Both the position numbers and the translations under genes were made by a program. This document shows, in pieces, positions 58,620 to 64,000 of a stretch of DNA of 64,000 bases (position 1 is the stretch's first letter; the number at the start of each line of letters is the position of its first letter). The notes under the pieces were generated by a model. That model did not search any database. It saw only the letters and a program-made list of their open reading frames with translations, and was not told the DNA's origin. The DNA is from Bacteroidota bacterium (lineage in GTDB: Bacteria; Bacteroidota; Ignavibacteria; Ignavibacteriales; Melioribacteraceae): the NCBI GenBank assembly GCA_018818065.1, contig JAHISV010000005.1, forward strand, positions 664,527-728,526, written 5' to 3'.

Positions 58620-59891
58620 ATGGATAACAGTAAAGCAAAAATGTATGGCTGGTCAGTTGTTGCAGCTTCATGGCTTGCGGTTTTCTGTCTGTTCGGTTAT
58701 CGAGCAACTTTCGCCATTCTAAAAGGCCCAATGAGCGCAGACCTGGGTTGGACACAAGCGCAAGTAACTCTTGGTTACTCAATGATGATGGTCTTCTATG
58801 CTATCACAGCATTCTTTGCCGGCATGATACTGGATAAATGGGGTACTAAACCTGTCTATGCAATAGCATCAATTTTTGGGGCATTAGGCTTTTGGTTAAC
58901 AAGTATGGTGCATAGCCATCTTGCATATTTATTTACATTTGGTTTAATAGCCGGTGTTGCTACAGGTATGTTATGGGTTACTTCTACGGTTTCAGTTCGC
59001 AAATGGTATGTTGGTAAATCTTACGCAACTATGTGGGGTATTGCATTTGCAGGTGCTCCTATGGCTCAGCTAGTATTAGCCTTCGTAACAAAAGGCGCAC
59101 TAGAAGATGGTGGTCCGGATGCATGGCGTAGCGCAATGGTAATTCTTGCCATTATAATGTTTGTAGCACTAGTGCTGGCTGTTTTATTAGCAAAAAAATC
59201 TCCAGAAAATTATGGTATGAAAGCTTTTGGTGAATTACCTGCTACAGCAGGTAGCAACGCAATCTCTGAATATAACTGGGGCACAAAAGAAGCATTTTCA
59301 ATTTACCCGATATGGGCAGCAATCATTACTTTCCTTGCTGCAATGATGGGTGAGTTTTTGATCTGGACACAAGTGGTAAGTTACTGGACAGCCGATCTTG
59401 GATGGGATAGAGGAGAGGCTGTTAATACATATGCTATGATAGGGCTTATTGGAATATTCTCTATGCCAATTCTTGGTGTTGTCGCAGATAAGGTTGTGCA
59501 AAAAGTAGGTCATGAGGCAAAAGGAAGAAAAATTATGCTTATCATCGGTCCATTAACAGGTGTATTAGCATGCATATTCCTATTGGCCTCTTCAGCATCA
59601 ATTACCTGGGCTTATGTAGCCTGCTTTATTTTTGCAATTTATTGGGCTATTGTACCCGGTGGTGTAGTTGGTTATACCGGTGCAATTTACGGAAGAAAAA
59701 CCTTAGGCAAAATATGGGGTTTGGCAACTCTTATTGTTATGGGAATTGGTCCTTTTATGGGTTCTTTTATAGGCGGCTTATTAAAGGATATTTCAGGAAG
59801 CTATACCTATTCAATTTACTATGCCTTAGGTTCCTTTGTTTTGGCAATGGTTTTAGCTTCAACTCTTCCTTTGGTGGCAAAGCACAAGTAA
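58620..59891 (+). CDS. MFS transporter (oxalate/formate-antiporter-like), probable aromatic acid carrier
   Basis: 423 residues with twelve membrane segments in two halves of six. Motif A-like GMILDKWGTKPVYAI is between segments 2 and 3, and the second-half counterpart GVVADKVVQKVG is at about residue 288. The closest family is the oxalate/formate antiporter type of monocarboxylate carriers. In this cluster it probably imports the arylacetate or exchanges it for product. AAGGAAAAGGAA precedes the ATG. Confidence 0.88.
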   Translation: MDNSKAKMYGWSVVAASWLAVFCLFGYRATFAILKGPMSADLGWTQAQVTLGYSMMMVFYAITAFFAGMILDKWGTKPVYAIASIFGALGFWLTSMVHSHLAYLFTFGLIAGVATGMLWVTSTVSVRKWYVGKSYATMWGIAFAGAPMAQLVLAFVTKGALEDGGPDAWRSAMVILAIIMFVALVLAVLLAKKSPENYGMKAFGELPATAGSNAISEYNWGTKEAFSIYPIWAAIITFLAAMMGEFLIWTQVVSYWTADLGWDRGEAVNTYAMIGLIGIFSMPILGVVADKVVQKVGHEAKGRKIMLIIGPLTGVLACIFLLASSASITWAYVACFIFAIYWAIVPGGVVGYTGAIYGRKTLGKIWGLATLIVMGIGPFMGSFIGGLLKDISGSYTYSIYYALGSFVLAMVLASTLPLVAKHK

Positions 59892-59940
59892 GTTTTTTTT
59901 ATTGATTGTATTGTTCTACAGATAGTGCCTTATCTCTCCA

Positions 59941-59964
59941 ACCCTCTCCATAATAGGGGAGGGT
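59941..59964 (+). terminator. Hairpin after the transporter gene
   Basis: ACCCTCTCC (59941-59949) pairs with GGGGAGGGT (59956-59964) with one wobble pair. The following T-run is weak, so read-through into the activase gene is possible. Confidence 0.55.
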
Positions 59965-60038
59965 AATTTAAAACTCATGTGAGAATTACATGTATTGAAC
60001 TATTCGGGATAAGTCCGAATAGAATCCGGAGGATTATT

Positions 60039-61025
60039 ATGAAAGAAGACTTAGAAGTAACTGAGATAAATGTACAGCCTGTTGGTGTCGTAAAGGAAGA
60101 ATTGAAAGGACTAATCTTTGATATACAGGGGCACTCGGTGCATGATGGACCTGGAACAAGGACGACTGTATTTTTGGCCGGTTGCCCGCTTGATTGTATA
60201 TGGTGTTGTAATCCTGAAGGATTGTTTCACCAACCGGTAATGATGTATAAGGAATCGAAGTGTGAAAAATGCGGCAAATGTATTGCTGCCTGCCCACATA
60301 ATGCAATCACTGTAGTTGATGGAAAATTACATCACGATAGAAAATATTGTGACAAATGCACAACTCACGAATGTGTTGAAGCGTGCCTGAAAGAGGCTAC
60401 TGAGTTAAGTGGAAAATATTATACAATACCTGAGATGATGAGAACTTTTAATAGGCACAGGCATTTCTGGGGAAGCAAGGGTGGTGTATCATTCAGCGGC
60501 GGCGAACCTTTGATGCAGCGTAATTTTATATTGTCTCTACTTAAAGAATGTAAGAAGGCTTACATACACGTTGCGATAGAAACTACCTCATGTTTTTCCA
60601 CCGAGTATTTTATGGAAGCCATGAATTATGTTGACTGGGTATTTACGGATATCAAACATATGGATTCTAATAAACATAAAGAAGTTACAGGGGTTGGTAA
60701 CGAGCTTATCTTAAATAATATCAAAACACTTGCTGAGAAAGAAAACTGGGAAGGATTCATTGTTCCGCGCATCCCAATTATTCCGGGTTATAATGATTCG
60801 GAAGAAAATATCAGAGAGACAGCAAAATTTATCAAAAGTATTGACCTTGAGGTAATAAATATTCTTCCTTTCCATAGATTGGGAGAATCCAAATACAGAC
60901 AGGTAGGACAGGTGTATAGATTTGCTGAACAACACCCGCCAACGGAGGAACATATGCTCTCCATCAAGAAAATTATTGAAGAAGAAGGACTTGTTTGTTT
61001 TGTTGGTTATGAAACACCCTTTTAA
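60039..61025 (+). CDS. hpdA: Glycyl radical enzyme activase (radical SAM, with extra ferredoxin domain)
   Basis: I start at the ATG at 60039 with GGAGG 6 bp before it; the frame from 59979 adds 20 residues that carry the leader. 328 residues. Radical SAM cluster ligands Cys49, Cys53 and Cys56 (AGCPLDCIWC). An inserted ferredoxin domain binds two more clusters: Cys75, 78, 81, 85 (CEKCGKCIAAC) and Cys104, 107, 112, 116 (CDKCTTHECVEAC). GGEPLMQ is the SAM-binding glycine motif. This three-cluster layout is that of the 4-hydroxyphenylacetate decarboxylase activase and related enzymes. It abstracts the hydrogen from Gly879 of the large subunit. Confidence 0.9.
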   Translation: MKEDLEVTEINVQPVGVVKEELKGLIFDIQGHSVHDGPGTRTTVFLAGCPLDCIWCCNPEGLFHQPVMMYKESKCEKCGKCIAACPHNAITVVDGKLHHDRKYCDKCTTHECVEACLKEATELSGKYYTIPEMMRTFNRHRHFWGSKGGVSFSGGEPLMQRNFILSLLKECKKAYIHVAIETTSCFSTEYFMEAMNYVDWVFTDIKHMDSNKHKEVTGVGNELILNNIKTLAEKENWEGFIVPRIPIIPGYNDSEENIRETAKFIKSIDLEVINILPFHRLGESKYRQVGQVYRFAEQHPPTEEHMLSIKKIIEEEGLVCFVGYETPF

Positions 61026-61052
61026 TAATCGAGTTAATCTTAAGGTGTAATG

Positions 61053-62324
61053 ATGAAAAAAATACTAACAATTATAATCTCGATATATATCGTATCATTT
61101 ACTCTGTTTGCACAGAGTGAAACCTTTAAGTTTGGTTTTGTAGAACGCTTCAGGCTGGTTTCATGGGATAATGCAATCACTTTATCCGAGGCGGCCAACG
61201 CCGGCAACTCATTTTCCAGAATCAGGACAAATGTATTTGGTTCGTGGATGCCAAATGATCAGTGGGAACTGACCTTGAAGGTAACAAATGAATTTCGTTC
61301 ATATTTTACTCCACCTAAGGAGTTTGATATAAACGAATTCTTTATTGATCAATTGTATGCTAAGTATAAGGATAGTTGGGGCGCCATAACACTGGGTCGT
61401 CAGAACATTATGCTTGGTGAAGGATTTGTCGTTATGGATGGGCACCCTCTTGATGGATCACGCTCAATTTATTTTAACGCCCTGCGTGCCGATCTTAAAT
61501 TAAGCAATAACCACAACCTTACTTTATTCGGATCGTACCAGCCAGAGACGGATGATATTCTTCCTGTTATTAATGACTTTGAACAAAAACTTATTGAGCA
61601 GCCGGAAACAGGTATCGGGGCTTATTATTTTGGCAAGTTTGATAAACTTGATCTTCAGGGCTACTATATCTTTAAGAGTATTAAAGATACTGATACTCAT
61701 CCTCTGGAGTCAAATATCCACACTATTGGAGCAAGAGTAAATACACCTGTTGCCGAGCAACTTAGTTTTACTGGTGAAGCAGCATACCAGCTTGGTGACT
61801 GCGGTGATTTTGATCGCGCGGCTCTAGGTGGGTATGTCTATTTAACTTATAAAACGAAGGGGGGAAAATCCTACTTGCCTGTTGATATATCACTTGGTGG
61901 AATTTACTTAAGCGGTGATGATTCGGAAACCGAGGCTGTAGAAGCCTGGGATCCATTATTCAGCCGTTGGCCAAAATGGAGTGAATCATATATCTATACT
62001 CTCATTGTTGAAAACAAAGGTAAGGTTGCTTATTGGTCTAACTTTGCCTCAATTTTTGCCAAAGCTAATTTTAATGTAACTGAAAATGTAAAACTTGGTT
62101 TCGACTTTCATCATATGCTCGCTCCTCAGGATGCCCCTGTGGGTGGTTTCCCCGGCGGTACGGGAGGTACAAGAGGCGATCTTATAATTGGAAAAATGTC
62201 GTACACTCTCAATGAAAATGTTTCCGGGCATTTATTGTGGGAACATTTCGAGCCGGGCGATTACTACTTTGATGGAGCTGATGGTTATAATTGGGCTCGC
62301 ATAGAGTTTATGATAAAAATATAA
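61053..62324 (+). CDS. Outer-membrane channel (alginate-export-like beta barrel)
   Basis: The ATG at 61053 has a better-spaced AAGGTG than the one at 61050. 423 residues with a signal peptide ending FTLFAQS. The barrel carries LGRQNIMLGEGFVVMDGHPL (typical of the alginate-export/porin family) and many aromatic strand ends; the tail is WARIEFMIKI. In this cluster it probably lets the aromatic substrate or product through the outer membrane. It lies 27 bp after the activase stop. Confidence 0.8.
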   Translation: MKKILTIIISIYIVSFTLFAQSETFKFGFVERFRLVSWDNAITLSEAANAGNSFSRIRTNVFGSWMPNDQWELTLKVTNEFRSYFTPPKEFDINEFFIDQLYAKYKDSWGAITLGRQNIMLGEGFVVMDGHPLDGSRSIYFNALRADLKLSNNHNLTLFGSYQPETDDILPVINDFEQKLIEQPETGIGAYYFGKFDKLDLQGYYIFKSIKDTDTHPLESNIHTIGARVNTPVAEQLSFTGEAAYQLGDCGDFDRAALGGYVYLTYKTKGGKSYLPVDISLGGIYLSGDDSETEAVEAWDPLFSRWPKWSESYIYTLIVENKGKVAYWSNFASIFAKANFNVTENVKLGFDFHHMLAPQDAPVGGFPGGTGGTRGDLIIGKMSYTLNENVSGHLLWEHFEPGDYYFDGADGYNWARIEFMIKI

Positions 62325-62512
62325 TCTGCGGATTTTTACAATGTTTGTGTACTGAGTCCCTGGGATTGTAAGTATTATTTTAACACAAAACCTATCCCAT
62401 AAAAGGTTGAAAATGTTTTTTATCCCTAGAACATTGTGTTAAATTTAATAACAATTCACCCTTGGTTTACTTTGCCCGGGACTCATACTATTAATTACTC
62501 ACTGAGGTTAAA

Positions 62513-63097
62513 TTGGAAGAAAAAAATAAAATCGATAAAGTCATCGGCGAAATCCTTGATATTGAATGGACAATGTTCAGTTCGGTTAAAGCTTCCGAAA
62601 AAAACACTTGTCAGGAAGATGAAAAAACCTTCAGGCTAATGAGATGGATGAGTTACTCAGTTTTTGATGAAACTCTTTTACAGTCAATTTTACTAAATCT
62701 TAAAACTGCTAAAGAATTCGGTCGTAATCTAATGACTGAAAAATATGCCCGTATGGAAGAAAAAATCTCACCGTTGAGTACAAATCCACTGATTCAAAAA
62801 ATTGCATCTGTAGAAGTTAATTGCATGAAAGAAGTAGCTGAAAAATATCCAACAACTTTCGGAAGTAATAAGGAAGGATTTGGAAAATATACTAAATGCG
62901 AATTGGAGACCTATTCCGATTTGACATTGCAGCTCTACTATAACGCCTTATTGGAATATGAGAAAGATGGAATTAATATTGTTGAGGAGAGATATAACAA
63001 TTTATTCAGGAAGCTTGGATATGATTCAGTAGCAGATAAAGAATCTCAGGAAAAGGCTAAAGTTTTTTGGCAAAACAATACCTGTCGGGGATGCTGA
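62513..63097 (+). CDS. DUF4125-family protein
   Basis: A TTG start at 62513 with GAGGT 6 bp upstream. 194 residues, mostly helical, with WTMFSSVKAS near residue 21 and the cysteine-bearing tail NNTCRGC. Members of this family are often beside DUF4037 genes, as here, where the next gene starts on the stop codon. The function is unknown; the final cysteines could bind metal or a cluster. Confidence 0.8.
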   Translation: MEEKNKIDKVIGEILDIEWTMFSSVKASEKNTCQEDEKTFRLMRWMSYSVFDETLLQSILLNLKTAKEFGRNLMTEKYARMEEKISPLSTNPLIQKIASVEVNCMKEVAEKYPTTFGSNKEGFGKYTKCELETYSDLTLQLYYNALLEYEKDGINIVEERYNNLFRKLGYDSVADKESQEKAKVFWQNNTCRGC

Positions 63098-64000
63098 TGA
63101 AAGGTCTTTTGGTCGCCGAAAGATATTACAAGTTTTTTGGCTTGCCGATGATCAAAAGCAAATTTCCTGATTATCTTTCAAGAGTAGCTATCGGACTGGT
63201 CGGGGAGGGTTCGGAATGTTTTGGCTTTGATGATGAGCAATCGAGAGACCACGATTGGGGACCTGGATTCTGTATCTGGCTCAACTCCGAAGACTACTCG
63301 GAAATTGGTCCATTAATTCAAAGAGAATACAATCTTCTTCCTCCTACATATGCCGGAATTCCACAGCGAATCAATACAGAGCAAGCCAGGGGAAGAATTG
63401 GTGTGCTCGAAACTTATGCGTTTTATGAAAAATTTACAAAACTAAAAGACCTTCCCGAAGAATGGTATGAATGGATCTCAATTCCGGAAGAGAGCCTGTC
63501 TGCTTGCACGAATGGCAGAATATTTCATGATGAATTTGGCGAGTTTTCTTTTGTTAGGGAAAAGCTTCTTGAGTTCTATCCGCCCGATGTAAGGCTTAAA
63601 AAGATTGCAGATAATTGTATAAAAGCAGCGCGGGAAGGACAGTATAATTACTTGAGGTGCATTAACAGGGGGGAAGTTGTAGCGGCTGATCATGCTGAAT
63701 CCATATTTGTTAATTCAGTAATAAAGATAGCATTCTTACTGAACTGGCGTTTCGCACCTTTTTACAAATGGAGTCACAGAGCTTTATATTATTTACCGAT
63801 TCTAGGCGTAAAACTTCACGTAAGTCTCAGGGAACTAATAATGTTGCCTACTAGCGGAAATTTAACTGAATATTACAACAGAAAAGTAGAAATGATAGAA
63901 GCAATCAGCGGGATTTTGCTGGAGGAAATCAAACGCCAACAATTAAGTGATGTTCGGTCAAACTATCTTCTTGATCATGTTAAACCGATACTTGGCAAAA
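63097..64000 (+). CDS. DUF4037-family nucleotidyltransferase-like protein, cut by the right edge
   Basis: The ATG at 63097 overlaps the DUF4125 stop by one base (TGATG). 301 codons are visible with no stop before base 64000. A signature near residue 35, GEGSECFGFDDEQSRDHDWG, contains the acidic residues of a nucleotidyltransferase-like active site. Further on come YAGIPQRIN and WRFAPFYKWSHRALYYL. Transfer of a nucleotide to a partner is likely from the fold; the substrate is unknown. Confidence 0.85.
   Translation, partial: MKGLLVAERYYKFFGLPMIKSKFPDYLSRVAIGLVGEGSECFGFDDEQSRDHDWGPGFCIWLNSEDYSEIGPLIQREYNLLPPTYAGIPQRINTEQARGRIGVLETYAFYEKFTKLKDLPEEWYEWISIPEESLSACTNGRIFHDEFGEFSFVREKLLEFYPPDVRLKKIADNCIKAAREGQYNYLRCINRGEVVAADHAESIFVNSVIKIAFLLNWRFAPFYKWSHRALYYLPILGVKLHVSLRELIMLPTSGNLTEYYNRKVEMIEAISGILLEEIKRQQLSDVRSNYLLDHVKPILGK

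Noticed and set aside
59979..60038. Longer activase start
   Set aside because: The ATG at 60039 has a good ribosome-binding site; the extension encodes the leader and has no homology.

Overview
The window reads like a mesophilic, AT-rich member of the Ignavibacteria / Bacteroidota-Chlorobi group. The evidence is four very large secreted proteins; the three whose C-termini lie in the window end in a sorting signal of the [10 protein letters not shown] type followed by a short beta-sandwich (type IX secretion style). There are also many lipoproteins, two tricorn-like proteases, a TonB-dependent receptor with a carboxypeptidase-regulatory N-terminus, and genes that fit anaerobic energy metabolism. 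No rRNA, tRNA, CRISPR array or intact insertion sequence is visible. The taxonomic placement is an inference from these traits, not from a marker gene.

Layout. 1-9.3 kb (minus strand): secreted surface proteins; the first runs off the left edge. 9.7-15.6 kb (minus): a tight sulfur-metabolism operon with a MerR-family regulator, a Tat-exported molybdopterin oxidoreductase, a four-cluster ferredoxin subunit, an NrfD/PsrC membrane subunit, two half-size YeeE/YedE sulfur transporters and a membrane-tethered rhodanese-like protein without the usual catalytic cysteine. 15.9-23.8 kb (plus): a C45-type/M1-tail fusion, rsgA and small single genes. 24-30.6 kb (plus): two tandem tricorn-like proteases. 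31-38.2 kb (minus): a protein of about 2,400 residues with Fn3, choice-of-anchor-D and Calx-beta repeats. 38.9-49 kb: small exported hydrolases and lipoproteins plus stand-alone enzymes. 49-53.6 kb (minus): TonB receptor, histidine kinase and response regulator.

The most interesting region is 53.6-64 kb. A PAS-AAA+-Fis sigma-54 activator is divergent from a plus-strand cluster: a 904-residue glycyl radical enzyme, an 88-residue iron-sulfur small subunit, an MFS transporter, a radical-SAM activase with two extra 4Fe-4S clusters, an outer-membrane channel, and DUF4125 and DUF4037 proteins (the last cut by the right edge). Residue spacing (Cys508-x-Glu510, His541, Glu642, Gly879) matches what I recall of 4-hydroxyphenylacetate decarboxylase, so the cluster probably decarboxylates an arylacetate, most likely 4-hydroxyphenylacetate to p-cresol. 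The small subunit keeps only one of the two Fe-S clusters known in that family. Two 29-bp dyads of matching sequence in the divergent intergenic region look like the activator's binding sites. Transporter, channel and the two DUF proteins would form a previously unlinked uptake, export or accessory module around the radical enzyme.
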